DNA of 64,000 bases from Psoroptes ovis (GCA_002943765.1 PQWQ01000014.1:1-64000); one strand, 5' to 3'. Shown: positions 21,789 to 33,104, numbered from the stretch's first letter. Notes: generated from the sequence alone by a model not told the origin. Translations and numbers: made by a program.

Positions 21789-23023
21789 ATAATATTAATA
21801 ATAACGATAACCGTGGTAGTTATACTTTAATGAGTATGAAATTTACAAAAAAAATTTACCAGAAATTATTTGTTTTTTACCAGGTTGTTTTGATACCTTG
21901 ATTTACCTTTGTTTGTTTGTTGTTTCGGCCAATTTCTCATTTGTTATCACTGTGGAAAAAAAAACAAGAATAAAACAACCTGAAAAAACAATGGAACAAA
22001 TTCATTTTTCATACAAAAAAAAAAAAAAATTAAAAAATAATTTTTTTTTCATTTTTTTTTTTTTTTGTTCCATTTAATTTCATTTTCATAAATCTGCTGG
22101 TTTCACTGGTTCAAAACAAGTATACATAAACATACACAACAACGCACACTAACCTGCACATTACTTCTTTATGGATGAATTCTTGAAAAAAATTCAGATA
22201 CGGAAAAAATGGAAAATTTTAGCTTAACGAAATACTAAAAATACCCGAAAAATGTTTTTTACCGTTTTTTTTTTGTAAATTCTGTTTCATAGATTCTATG
22301 AATAAAAGTTTTTCAACTATTTTTGATAAATTCATATAATATTTTCAGAACAGAATTTTTCTACTTTTACTTTTTTTTTATATTTTCAAAAACAATATTT
22401 TATTTGTTCATCCATCCATCCATTGATTCGTTCATACATTCATTCATTCATCCAACCATCTATTCGTTTATTTTTCCAATCTCTCTCTCTATCTCCATCT
22501 CTCCCTCTCTCTCTTAGTGAGTCCATTCATTCGTTTATTTATTTAAATTCTTTCAACTATTTTCTGCTTGAAAATAAATAAATAAATAAATTTATCCAAA
22601 TGAAAAAAAAAATTGGAGGAGAAAAAAACAACATTACATTAAATATAAAAGATTTATTTTAATGTAAAAAAAATGAAAATACAAAAAATAAAGGTAAAAT
22701 TTTACCTAAAGTAAAAGAGAGAAACGAAGCAAAATGGCATCCTAAGGTAAATTCTTAATATAATAATAATAATAATAATGTTTATTCTGGTAGAATGAAT
22801 GGATGAAAAAAAATGAATGATGTATTGAAATCATGAACGAAAATTTCATTTCATAGAATTTGAATGAAATTTTGTTTAAAAAAAAAAATAAATTCATAAA
22901 TCAATGAATAAATTTGATCAAATATAGCAAATATCAAATCGATTGATTCGGCGATGAGCTTCATTCCATGAAGAACGATGAATGATTCCATATTTTGATA
23001 ACAAAATAATCAAGGGTTTTTCT
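21789..23023. other. A+T-rich non-coding stretch
   Basis: Low-complexity sequence with CATT/CATC repeats near 22410-22455, a CT-rich patch near 22480-22515 and a 16-bp palindrome (AGGTAAAATTTTACCT) near 22690. No gene recognised. Confidence 0.5.
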
Positions 23024-23029
23024 AATGAT

Positions 23030-23412
23030 TGTTGTGAAAATTTAAGTTAAAAAATTGGTTACGTTCTTTATGAATTTCACGATTAAAATTCCATAGAAAA
23101 AGTTCTAGAAAAAACGGTTGTAAAAAGCACATGTCAAAAAGTTCGATTAACAACCGTCCACAAAAAAATTAAAGAATTAAGTTAAAAATTGATTGTAATA
23201 GTTTGATTTAGTTTTAATTAATGTAGAACAACAAATGATTGTAAGCTTTTCCATTTTTTGTAATAATGCTTGAATAATTTGTAATCCTTTTTATAAATTT
23301 AGCAATAATAAAATTGATAGTTATTGATGGTTTTGAATTGATTAATTGATTTAAAATTGATGTTTTGGATTGATTCGGAACCTTTAATGAAAAACCAGTC
23401 GTTTTCATTACA
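23030..23412 (+). repeat. 5' LTR of gag-only element
   Basis: 383 bp, identical to 26223-26605. Contains a TATAAA-like motif near 23292 and AATAAA near 23305, as well as an inverted repeat ACGGTTGT...ACAACCGT near 23113-23158 that could form a stem-loop. Confidence 0.95.
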
Positions 23413-23571
23413 ATTTTTATTATTGAATCATTTGCAAGTATAAGAAGATAAGAACAAATTTTTCACGAAGTCAGCAACAAGTAAAGAAAATCAATCAAGA
23501 ATTTAAAGTCGAAATTTCAATAAGTTAAAATTTATCATTGACAAGAACATAATTTGATCAAAAATCCAAAA

Positions 23572-26238
23572 ATGGAAGAAGTCAAAAAGCAATTAAGAAT
23601 AATAAGAAGAAATATTACAAAAGGCATTAACAACAATTTTGAATTAGAAAAAGCGCAAGATCTAAAGACAAAGATGTTGGAATTGAATGATCAATTATTG
23701 GATTTATATATCGCCAGTGATGAAGAAATTTCTTTAGAAAATGAAATGAAAATGGATTATTATAAAGAAAAAATAGATAAATTTATTAAAGCTAAAACAA
23801 AAGAAGACAGTGTCAATCCTGATGATGAAAATAATGATAATACCAATCAAACAAATGGAATTAATAATAATTTGAATCAAACAAATGATAATAACACAAA
23901 TGTTGAACAAAATCCACCAGTGGCAAGTCATCAGCCAGTACAAGAAGCAAGTCACAGCGTAACATCGAATCAACAAGAAATAAGATCATCTGAATCCATC
24001 AACCAAGTCATCAACATAAATGAAATTCCAAAATTCTCCGGTAAATATATAGATTGGTATACATTCAAGAATCTTGCCAAGCCCATGATCAACAACAGCA
24101 ACATAAGCGAAATTCGAGCAAAGAATTTCCTGGTCCAATCACTTGACGAAGTATCTAAACGTAAAGTAATGCGATTACTTAATTCCAACGCATCTTTGAA
24201 TGAATTGTGGAATAAATTGGAACAAGAATATGAAGATGAAGAAAAATTTCTGAATGAATGTAGACATGAGCTATCCAAATGTCCACAAGTTAGAAATGAA
24301 AATGATATCGTTGGATTAAGATCGGTCAAGTTAGCAGGCGAAGCAGTCCTCGGTACAATCGAAAGCTTGGACAACATAAATAAAATGACAGAAGGTACAA
24401 TGATCGATTCAATTGCTGAAAAATTCTATTACCGCGGTAACCGCGAAATAAGTGGTAAATCAAAATCATTTAGAGATGCGATCGAAAAAATACAAGAAAT
24501 GTACGATGAAGCTGAAAGATTCGCTAGAAAACGACCACAACAAACAGAAGCAAGACCACCAGCGACAGAAATTCGCCGTGCATCAATCAACATGATAAAC
24601 AACAACAGCAGAATTCGATGCAATTTTTGTGATCAAGAACATCAATCAATAAATTGTCCACATTTGAGCAATCCAGATTGGATCGTAACTAAAATCAGAC
24701 AAAACAGATTATGCACTAAATGTATCAAACCAGGTCATTGGGCACGTGACTGTAGATCAAACATTGTGTGTTCAATTTGTAGCTATGGTCATTCATCTTG
24801 TCTTCACGAAGCTGTACTAAGAATGAGTCCGACAAACAATCGATCAGCTCCAACACCACCAAGAGAAATTCACAACGAAGCATCGGCAGCAACAAATAAT
24901 ACAGCAGCAATCACATCCGCAAGCATAAGAGATGTTCATTCATCAGTAACAGCAGCACCGAACCAAGTATCAGCAAATTATCCAAATGCCAGTTCCATCA
25001 ATACAAATACTGAATCAGCAACCAATCAAAGCGCATTCATTTCAGCCTTTGATATAAAAGAAGTAGCTACAAATCAAGTCGCAGCAATTTCCAACGTTGA
25101 AAATAATCCAATTGAAATAAAAATAATAGGCATTCAAAATTCAGATCGTCCAGTTCTGATTGGTGAATACAAAGAAGAAGAAGTAGAAATTTTGCTTGAT
25201 TCCGGCTCAAAAGCTAGCTTAATAAGTTCTTGTTTAATTAGTGATGAACCAACATTCCCAACATCAGCAATAGAAATCATTACTCCAGTGGATACTTCTT
25301 TAAAACAGACTATAGATCGTGGTATCAATATTAAGTTCACAAAAGATTCAACCAGTTGTGAATTAATGGCTAGAATATTTGATTCAAATCAAAAATTGAT
25401 AATCATTGGTACTGATTATAAATACAAATTCTTTAGTCCAAGACCGAAAGTATTATATTTTAACACTGTGTTTGGCAAAGTAAAAATTGTAAGCTCAACT
25501 TTTAAGAATTCAGATTTGAAATGTATCGAAGAACATTGTTTGAATCCTAAAGCTGAAGAAAGCATTAGCAATCAAAACATTACTAGTATTAATCATGACA
25601 AAACCGACTCGACAGATATTAGCATTAAACCGATTGCCATCGACGAATCAAAAAATAATAATCGTACTTCAAAATTTGAAGTCAGTATCATAAACACCAG
25701 TCAAGAATCAAATTATTCAGAACAGCTTAGTCAACCTCGAAATATTTCAAAGCCACAATTAGTTGAACATCAAGAGTCAAATTTTGATTTCAGTCAAAAA
25801 ATGAAGAACACAAAATCAACAAATATCAATGAATCAAAAGATGAATATGATCGCATAAGCAGAATGTTTCAAGTCAAAATAAACAAAAGTCCTAATTGTG
25901 CATTTGAAGTTAGCACCATTAATACCCGACAATCATCAATCAATCAAGAAAAATTTGAACATCCTAAAAATTCATCTGAAATAACAAAATTTGAAGAATA
26001 TCAACATCCTAATGTGGATTCTAGCTTTAATTTGGATAAAAGTCATGAACATATACAACATGGAATGAATATTGACCAATCAAGAGCACCAATAGTTTAC
26101 GATGACAATTCATACAAGAACAAGTTTAATAATAATGAATTTGCTCCAGTTAAGATCAAGAAAAACGATTGTGGATATAATAAATTAATCAGAAGATATC
26201 TAATTGTTCCTCGGCCCGAGAATGTTGTGAAAATTTAA
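23572..26238 (+). CDS. Gag-protease protein of non-autonomous LTR element
   Basis: About 888 codons. I take the ATG at 23572 (MEEVKKQ) because the upstream open extension begins only at a TTG. A charged N-terminus and an Asn/Gln-rich linker precede a DUF1759-like Gag core (IPKFSGKYIDWYTFKN near residue 152). Three Cys/His clusters follow: CNFCDQEHQSINC near 350, CTKCIKPGHWARDC near 381 and CSICSYGH near 400. The retropepsin motif ILLDSGSKAS is near 541, with a canonical D-S-G. The C-terminal 250 residues contain two copies of a segment spaced exactly 76 codons apart (FEVSIINT near 701, FEVSTINT near 777). The stop lies in the 3' LTR. The frame is intact, so the protein is probably made and could form particles. 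The function of the duplicated tail is unknown. Confidence 0.92.
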   Translation: MEEVKKQLRIIRRNITKGINNNFELEKAQDLKTKMLELNDQLLDLYIASDEEISLENEMKMDYYKEKIDKFIKAKTKEDSVNPDDENNDNTNQTNGINNNLNQTNDNNTNVEQNPPVASHQPVQEASHSVTSNQQEIRSSESINQVININEIPKFSGKYIDWYTFKNLAKPMINNSNISEIRAKNFLVQSLDEVSKRKVMRLLNSNASLNELWNKLEQEYEDEEKFLNECRHELSKCPQVRNENDIVGLRSVKLAGEAVLGTIESLDNINKMTEGTMIDSIAEKFYYRGNREISGKSKSFRDAIEKIQEMYDEAERFARKRPQQTEARPPATEIRRASINMINNNSRIRCNFCDQEHQSINCPHLSNPDWIVTKIRQNRLCTKCIKPGHWARDCRSNIVCSICSYGHSSCLHEAVLRMSPTNNRSAPTPPREIHNEASAATNNTAAITSASIRDVHSSVTAAPNQVSANYPNASSINTNTESATNQSAFISAFDIKEVATNQVAAISNVENNPIEIKIIGIQNSDRPVLIGEYKEEEVEILLDSGSKASLISSCLISDEPTFPTSAIEIITPVDTSLKQTIDRGINIKFTKDSTSCELMARIFDSNQKLIIIGTDYKYKFFSPRPKVLYFNTVFGKVKIVSSTFKNSDLKCIEEHCLNPKAEESISNQNITSINHDKTDSTDISIKPIAIDESKNNNRTSKFEVSIINTSQESNYSEQLSQPRNISKPQLVEHQESNFDFSQKMKNTKSTNINESKDEYDRISRMFQVKINKSPNCAFEVSTINTRQSSINQEKFEHPKNSSEITKFEEYQHPNVDSSFNLDKSHEHIQHGMNIDQSRAPIVYDDNSYKNKFNNNEFAPVKIKKNDCGYNKLIRRYLIVPRPENVVKI

Positions 26239-26605
26239 GTTAAAAAATTGGTTACGTTCTTTATGAATTTCACGATTAAAATTCCATAGAAAAAGTTCTA
26301 GAAAAAACGGTTGTAAAAAGCACATGTCAAAAAGTTCGATTAACAACCGTCCACAAAAAAATTAAAGAATTAAGTTAAAAATTGATTGTAATAGTTTGAT
26401 TTAGTTTTAATTAATGTAGAACAACAAATGATTGTAAGCTTTTCCATTTTTTGTAATAATGCTTGAATAATTTGTAATCCTTTTTATAAATTTAGCAATA
26501 ATAAAATTGATAGTTATTGATGGTTTTGAATTGATTAATTGATTTAAAATTGATGTTTTGGATTGATTCGGAACCTTTAATGAAAAACCAGTCGTTTTCA
26601 TTACA
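26223..26605 (+). repeat. 3' LTR of gag-only element
   Basis: 383 bp, identical to the 5' LTR. The upstream purine tract is weak (CGAGAA). The second AATGAT duplication follows. Confidence 0.95.
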
Positions 26606-26611
26606 AATGAT

Positions 26612-29066
26612 ATTCGCAGAATTCAGATGAATATCGAAATTCAATATGAGATCAACATAATGATCCTTAAAAGAAGAAACAAAAACACTCGATACAGTGA
26701 TACAAACATGTGTACTTGAAATTGATTGAATTTAATTAATTAATTTGATATCGAAAATTTCATGTTGCAATTCCGATTTTTTGGATTTGCAATTTACAAA
26801 TTCTCAGTTATCATTGATTGCTTTGAAAAATTCCTGTAAATCAAAACATTAATTGACATTTCGTTTTGACAATTTTTATTTATTTATTTATTTACTCACA
26901 AGTGAAAATATTTTCATTCGAAATGTTATTTGTATTTGTTTTCGATCAGTGTTTTCTGAGAAAAATTTCATTTTTTTCGCTCTCTCAACAAATAATGACA
27001 AAAATTATTGTCTCTGTTTATTCGCGTTTAGAAAAATAAATTTTCAATGTAATAGAATTGTTGTCGAATGGATTTATGTACTGAAAATGTAAAAAAAAAA
27101 AACAAAACACAAAAAAAACAAAATTATCTAATTTTTCCATTGAAAAACAGCCCCAACAACAACAATGAAAATATTCAGCTCAGCAGAACAAGTTTTTGAA
27201 TTTGTTATATTTTTTTGCATTTCAATTCAATGGTTAGACAACTATCAAATATACAAATAAATAAATACAAAAGCAAAATGAAGAACCCAGAAATACTGAA
27301 AAAATAAAATAAAACGAAATTCTTATCATTGTTTATTATTTATCAATTGTAAAACATTATTTTCAATGTGTTTGTGCTTCCAATGTGTTTCAATGTGTGT
27401 GTGCGTGTTGAATTAATAATTGAATGTTTGTTTATTTATTTGTTTGGTTTTTTTGAAAGAATTCAAAAGATGTACGAATAAAAACAAAAACAAGAAATAA
27501 ATGCATTGTTTTTACGTCATAAATTCAATATGATTGAATGCATTTCATTTATTTTTTTGTTGTTTCATCATGAAATGAAATGAAAATTCATATTGTTTTC
27601 GATTTACATACATTACATACAATACCATACATAGATCTTTCACATCATATAATGTTAAATGGTGAATTCGCTGGAATAATGAAAAATGAAAATAAAATAA
27701 AATTCATATTTTTTTTTTTTACATGAAATGTGAACAGAATTTAATTTAATTTTTCTTCCTCTCTTCCTTCTTTTCATTCATTGAATTCAATGGATTCATT
27801 GGAACCATTGAATTCATTTGTTCATCATTCATTCATTCATCTATTACTTTGAACCTTTTTGAAATGAGAAAAAATGGAAATTCATGTAATTTTTCTGAAA
27901 AGAAAAGAGAAATATTCTTCATAAACATTAATTCGTTTTTTATTTTTTATTTTTTTTTTTTGAAGTAATATTACACTAATCTATTATATCACACACACAC
28001 ACAAAAACAACTATCCATTCATTGTTTATTTGTTTTTGTTTCAAAATTCTTTTGAAACAAAACAAAAAACAATAATAATAATGATAATGTTTTTATCCTT
28101 GTTTATTTAACTTTATTTTTTTTCAAATCTTTCCTTTGGTATTTCTATGTGTCTATGTGTGAGCGTAGATAATCATTGTAGATTATAATAACCATCATAA
28201 TAATAATAATAATAATCGTAATCATAATGAATATAATAACTGAATCATTTTTTCGTTTTCACTTTCTTTTTGTTTCATTGAATTCAAATGAAACAACATT
28301 TTTTCTTCTTGTTCTTCCTTTTCACTTAATTCTGATTCTAATTCTGGAATTTTGGATTCCTAAAAAAAAATCTTCAAGAGAGAAAATCATAAAAAACCCT
28401 AAAAACAACAAGAAGAAAAATTTGATTTTTTTTCTTTGGCTTTTTTTCTTGGCTTTTCAATTTTCTTATTATTAATGTTTCATTGTGCATTAAATTATTT
28501 GTTCTTGAATCATTGTTTTTTTGTTCATTTTCTATGAATTTTCAATGAATGGATGGATTTTTTTTCTTTTTTTTCTATTTTTTGCTGGATAATAAAACTT
28601 GAATACATAATAATAATAATAATAATCATAAATTGTAAGAATAATGTTTTGAAAATTGAATAAATGAATAATAGAAGGAAAAACAATGAAAAGAATATAT
28701 ATGTTTTCTCGCTATATTTCTATATTTGGAATGCAATATAACCCCAAAAAAAACAATAGCATCATCATCATCATCAACGACAACGTCATCGAAAATGACT
28801 GAAAAACAATGAAAATTTTCAGATTTTTTTTTTTACATAAACCTTATAAACCTCATGTTTCTGTAATATTTTTTTTATGTTTTGTATGTAAGTCAATTTT
28901 TGCGTTATTTGGAATATTCTTCTTTCAATTCTGACTCATTCTGCTTCCTAACATTTTTTTCATTTATTAATAATGAAATTTTTGATTTTTTTTTTTTTTT
29001 TGAAAAAAATAAATTGAAATAATAGAATAGAATAGAATCTTACTAAAAAATACGAAATAAAACATA
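26612..29066. other. gene-poor A+T-rich stretch
   Basis: Homopolymers, ATT/AAT runs, and short CA and ATC tracts. A short Ser/Thr-coding patch near 28750-28810 is a trinucleotide repeat effect. No gene or RNA recognised. Confidence 0.5.
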
Positions 29067-29072
29067 AGAACA

Positions 29073-29575
29073 TGTGACGCGACAAATCAAATTCGAAATT
29101 AATTTTGGTCAAAATATCGCAACTTCGAAAGCTCAGAAACGACGTAGTTAGATTTCCTGGGTTCAGAAATAAGAAATTAAGATTTTTAGTAGTAGACTAT
29201 GCCACTACTTGCGTTGTTCTATGACCTTAAATTTAAATTCTATTTTCGCTTTCATGAACATATAAAAACACACCCATTCTAAGACACAAAAGGGGGGCAA
29301 CACAATCATTCGACATTCGACCTCCGATCACACAAGACACAATTAAATATTTGTATTTTCGATTATCCTTTTCGTTTGTGTTTAATCAATAAATATCTTA
29401 ATTATAAAATTCGTTCGTTAATTAATCATCTTCGATAGCAATACTAGAAAGTATCGCAAATCTGGTGCACAAAGTATTTGGCTCTGTTGATAATAGTAAA
29501 GCAATGTTTCCGAAAAGCCATTCGTCACTTTACATACATTAAAACGGTGGTTTAAAAAGTCTTCGTTTCTTTACA
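29073..29575 (+). repeat. solo LTR of an LTR retrotransposon
   Basis: A 503-bp segment begins TGTGACGCGA and ends CTTTACA. It is flanked by a 6-bp direct repeat AGAACA (29067-29072 and 29576-29581). It is compositionally distinct from its surroundings. It contains a TATAAAA motif near 29262 and AATAAA near 29389 in the right order for a plus-strand promoter and polyadenylation signal. No internal retroelement sequence accompanies it, so it probably arose by recombination between two LTRs. It does not match the other LTRs in this window. Superfamily not determined. Confidence 0.75.
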
Positions 29576-29581
29576 AGAACA

Positions 29582-29808
29582 AATGAATCTCTCGGAATCT
29601 TTTATATTTTTCGTGAAACGAAACAAAAAAAACGAAAAATTTCAAATTGAAATTGAATTTTTTTCATTTCGTTTCTTCTCTATCTCTTCTCTCCCATAAA
29701 TGAAATTGATTGAATGATAAAAGATTTTGGCGAAAGATCTTTTGTTTTTTTTTGTGTATGAAACAACACTGTCAAATAATAAAATGGATTTTAGTTTTTG
29801 AGGATTTT
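29582..29808. other. short A+T-rich spacer
   Basis: Between the solo LTR and the LINE. Nothing recognised. Confidence 0.5.
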
Positions 29809-30116
29809 GATTTTTTTTTGTTAATAATAATAAATCTTTATTTTGGTGCTCTGCCTTGGCATTTGCACCGTGATATAAATGAATAAAATAAAAATGAATT
29901 GTAGAATAATTAAAAATATTTGAAAATTACAGTATTGATTAAATGTGTGTTAGTAATATAGAATGTGTTTGTTAGATGTTAGATGTTGTGTACAGTGAAG
30001 GTATGTGCTAGTGTAATTGAATGCGTGAGTGATGAGAAAATGATGGTTTGCTGGGAGATGAATTTGGATGATGATGATGTTGATGAGGAATTGTTGATAG
30101 ATTTTTTTTTTTTTTT

Positions 30117-33104
30117 TCACATGTGCTGTGATTTCCTCCAGTAATCTTTCGCAGCGTCGCAGAATATGTGATAGTTTGACCTGCTTGCCATCATTTCTCC
30201 TAAACTGGAAAAACTCCGGCTCACTAAGTCGTACGTCTCACAATCCAGTAGGACGTGTTCAGGATCCTGTACAGATTGACCACAATCGCACAGAGGTGAT
30301 TCTTTTATCTTTCTTCTATGCAGATACTCGGCGAAGTTACCGTGACCACTCACAAATTGCATGTTGTAAAATGTGGGTCTGAAAAATTTCGGAACTGCCG
30401 GTTGTGAGAAGAATTTCCTAAAATTTTGATTAGTGTTATCGTAGTATCTACGGTAACATAGATTTTCCTCTTCTTTTCTTATGTATTTTCTTACCATAGC
30501 ATCTTCTATATCTGATGTTGTTCGATAAATTTGCACGTAGTCGTGAGCCTTGACTATCCCTGCAACTATGCATACTATGTCGCTTGACACGGAAGCATAA
30601 GCTTGCAGTGATTTGACTAAGACCTTGTGCTGTGATGCATTTAGTTTATCCATTGTCTTTTTGGGGATCTTGTCCCCCCATATTTGATGTGCATACATCA
30701 TTGCTGGCCGAATCATGCCTTTGAAGAGATTTATTCTCTTCCGGCTGTTCAGCCCCCATGTATTTGCCATTAGTGCGTAGAGGATGTTGGATGTGCGTTC
30801 TATTTTATTGATGGTGCTACTGATGTGCCCATTGAAATCTAATTTTTTCTTGTTCCTATGGTTTTTTATAATTAACCCGAGAATTTTTATTTGATTTGAT
30901 GGATTGATGATGGTGTTTGGGCTGATTATGATCGATGGTTTATTGCCATTAAATAGATATAAAACATTTGTTTTATTGTGATTTATTGACAATTTGTTGT
31001 TATTGCACCATAACCCTATGAAGTTGACTGTTTCGACGATTTTTGCTTCAAGTTCGTTGACATTACTGGCCCAGCATACGACAGTAATGTCGTCGGCAAA
31101 GGCCACGATCTTTGTTTCAGGAATGTCAAACCTGTCCAGGAGATCGTTGACTATCAAGTTCCACATTAGTGGAGACAGTGCTCCACCCTGCGGACAGCCA
31201 ACTGTCAACTTTTTCCAAATGGTATTGTCTCCATAGTCAAATTTGACGAACCTGTCCTTGAAGTAAGATTCGATTATTTTTATGACACCTGCTGGTATGT
31301 TGTATTTGTCCATGTTGTTGATTATTGCTGGCCACCAGGCTTTGTCGAATGCCGAGGCAATATCTATTGCAATGATGGCAGTTTTGTTGGTTGATTTTTT
31401 TTCTATTGCTGTTTCTATGATTGTCTTTAGGGCTGAGATTGTAGATTTGCCTTTAGTAAATCCGTATTGGCCTGCATGTCGGCATTGATCAAAGTATTTG
31501 TTTATTTTATTGTTAATCAGTTTTTCCAATATTTTGCCAAGGTTTGGTAGTAAACATATTGGTCGATAATTTCTCAAGTTGTTAATGTCTGTTTTATTTG
31601 GTTTTTTCATAATCCTCACTGTCGCCAGTTTCCATGGTTTGGGAAAGTAATGTATTTGCATGCATCTGTTGAATATTTTCAATAGGACAGGTGCTATGAT
31701 TTGTGTTGACATTTTTATCATGTTGTTCGATATGTGGTCTAGCCCTGGGGCTTTTTTAATATTTAAATTGTTGATGATTTGTTGTAGTTCTTCGCTTGAA
31801 AATGTAATTTCATCGTTGTTTCTGTAGTCGGGTTTTTTGTTTCGGATAGTTTTCGCTTCTTGATTGTCATTTGATGTATCATCATCTGGAAATAAATTTT
31901 CCATTATTTCGTACATAACTATCTGTTTTTCACATGTTGGTGCAGCGTCAATCATTTCGATTCTGTTGTTTGGTTTTGAGATCATCATTTTTAGTAGCTT
32001 GAATGCATTCCCATAGCAATTCGTTGAATGCGACTCTTCAACGTACGATTTGAAGCTTGCGCTTTTGGCTGCTCTGATCTTTTTTACATATTCATTTCTG
32101 GCTTTTCGATATTCTTCGTTGCTTATTGATTGGTTGTTTCGGTAGTAAAGATTTTTAATGTAATGGAATTGTTTCTTCTGATTCTCTAGATCGTTGTTCC
32201 ACCAGCTAAATTTTGTAGGATATGTTGTTTGCTTGCGGATGGGATACGATTTGTATGCGGCTTCGATAATTGTGTTTTGGAAGTTGTAAACAATTCTGTC
32301 AATTTCATAAGGTTCCGAACACTGTTCGATATTGTTAGCTATGTTGATTAACTCATCTTGGTTGATGCTGTTGATGTATTCTTGGGTATTGTCTTCAATG
32401 AATTTCCAGGTTGATTTAATGTGATGTTGAACGAATTGATCATTGTGTGATGATAGTTCGAAGTATATTGTTTCGTGGTCTGATAGAGAGGTGTGTCTGG
32501 TGATGGTCCAATTTCTGATCATGTTGTAGGCTTGTGTGTTGGATATCGTGAGATCTATGATGCTTGCATGTCTGCAGGTTTTTTGTTTGTTGTTGAAAAT
32601 GATTAAATTTTGTTCTTCTATGATGTTTTTTAGTTTGTAACCGTTGTAGTTCCTAATACTGTCATGCCAGTATTGGTGTCTAGCGTTTAGGTCTCCACAG
32701 ATGACAATCGGGTAATTTGAATATATAGAGAATAGATCACAGAAGAATTTATCGTGCCGGTCGCAGTATGAGTTTGGTAGTAGGTACATGTTCACAAAAA
32801 TAATTGAAGAATTGTTTGTTTGTATTGAGATAGTGGTGGCGAAGTCGTTGCTGAATTGCTGGAACATTTTTATCACAAGTGATTTGTTGTTCACTATTGT
32901 GGCTGTGTATACTTTTTTTGGATTGTCTATGGTTTGGTGATAATATCTGGACGTTAGTCCAAATGGGATGCGATTGTTATGTGTGTGTAGTTCTTGTAGG
33001 GCAATAACATCAATGTTGTCTTTCATTGTGAAGTTTCTAAGTTCAGCAGTTGCTGTTGGACTTTTTCTTAGGTTTTGTTGAACAATTTTAATTTTGTGAG
33101 TCAT
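30117..33104 (-). CDS. LINE ORF2: APE-like endonuclease and reverse transcriptase
   Basis: 995 codons from ATG at 33104. An N-terminal APE-type endonuclease begins KIVQQNLRKS, with QELH near residue 36, GDLNARHQYW near 138 and SDHETI near 210, the residues of the catalytic site. The reverse transcriptase follows: APGLDHISNNMI, LRNYRPICLLP, AIDIASAFDKAWW, CPQGGALSPLMWN and catalytic AFADD near 668. A C-terminal zinc motif CDCGQSVQDPEHVLLDC is near 938-955. Length and domain order match R1-type LINE proteins. It nicks target DNA and primes cDNA synthesis on it. Its ATG overlaps the end of ORF1 by 17 nt, which suggests translation coupled to ORF1. A run of about 17 A residues follows the stop codon on the element strand. 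Confidence 0.95.
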   Translation of the reverse strand: MTHKIKIVQQNLRKSPTATAELRNFTMKDNIDVIALQELHTHNNRIPFGLTSRYYHQTIDNPKKVYTATIVNNKSLVIKMFQQFSNDFATTISIQTNNSSIIFVNMYLLPNSYCDRHDKFFCDLFSIYSNYPIVICGDLNARHQYWHDSIRNYNGYKLKNIIEEQNLIIFNNKQKTCRHASIIDLTISNTQAYNMIRNWTITRHTSLSDHETIYFELSSHNDQFVQHHIKSTWKFIEDNTQEYINSINQDELINIANNIEQCSEPYEIDRIVYNFQNTIIEAAYKSYPIRKQTTYPTKFSWWNNDLENQKKQFHYIKNLYYRNNQSISNEEYRKARNEYVKKIRAAKSASFKSYVEESHSTNCYGNAFKLLKMMISKPNNRIEMIDAAPTCEKQIVMYEIMENLFPDDDTSNDNQEAKTIRNKKPDYRNNDEITFSSEELQQIINNLNIKKAPGLDHISNNMIKMSTQIIAPVLLKIFNRCMQIHYFPKPWKLATVRIMKKPNKTDINNLRNYRPICLLPNLGKILEKLINNKINKYFDQCRHAGQYGFTKGKSTISALKTIIETAIEKKSTNKTAIIAIDIASAFDKAWWPAIINNMDKYNIPAGVIKIIESYFKDRFVKFDYGDNTIWKKLTVGCPQGGALSPLMWNLIVNDLLDRFDIPETKIVAFADDITVVCWASNVNELEAKIVETVNFIGLWCNNNKLSINHNKTNVLYLFNGNKPSIIISPNTIINPSNQIKILGLIIKNHRNKKKLDFNGHISSTINKIERTSNILYALMANTWGLNSRKRINLFKGMIRPAMMYAHQIWGDKIPKKTMDKLNASQHKVLVKSLQAYASVSSDIVCIVAGIVKAHDYVQIYRTTSDIEDAMVRKYIRKEEENLCYRRYYDNTNQNFRKFFSQPAVPKFFRPTFYNMQFVSGHGNFAEYLHRRKIKESPLCDCGQSVQDPEHVLLDCETYDLVSRSFSSLGEMMASRSNYHIFCDAAKDYWRKSQHM

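Larger units (their letters stand above)
23030..26605 (+). mobile_element. non-autonomous gag-protease-only LTR element (BEL/Pao-like)
   Basis: 3576 bp bounded by identical 383-bp LTRs (TGTTGTGAAA...CATTACA). A 6-bp duplication AATGAT lies at 23024-23029 and 26606-26611. The interior of about 2.8 kb holds one intact frame with Gag, zinc knuckles and aspartic protease. It has no reverse transcriptase, RNase H or integrase and no leftover of them. Such gag-only elements are known in plants and some animals as TR-GAG types; they must use enzymes from another element. Identical LTRs show that this copy moved recently, so a partner probably exists. The zinc and Gag pattern point to BEL/Pao. No tRNA-type primer site is adjacent to the 5' LTR. 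Confidence 0.92.

Noticed and set aside
22688..22705. 16-bp palindrome AGGTAAAATTTTACCT
   Set aside because: Short A+T-rich palindromes are expected by chance in this sequence and nothing around it suggests a site.
23214..23408. minus-strand 64-codon frame that recurs at 26407-26601
   Set aside because: The identical frame in two places is simply the antisense of the two LTR copies of the gag-only element.
28750..28810. Ser/Thr-rich short frame
   Set aside because: Explained by an ATC/TCA simple repeat; too short to support a gene.
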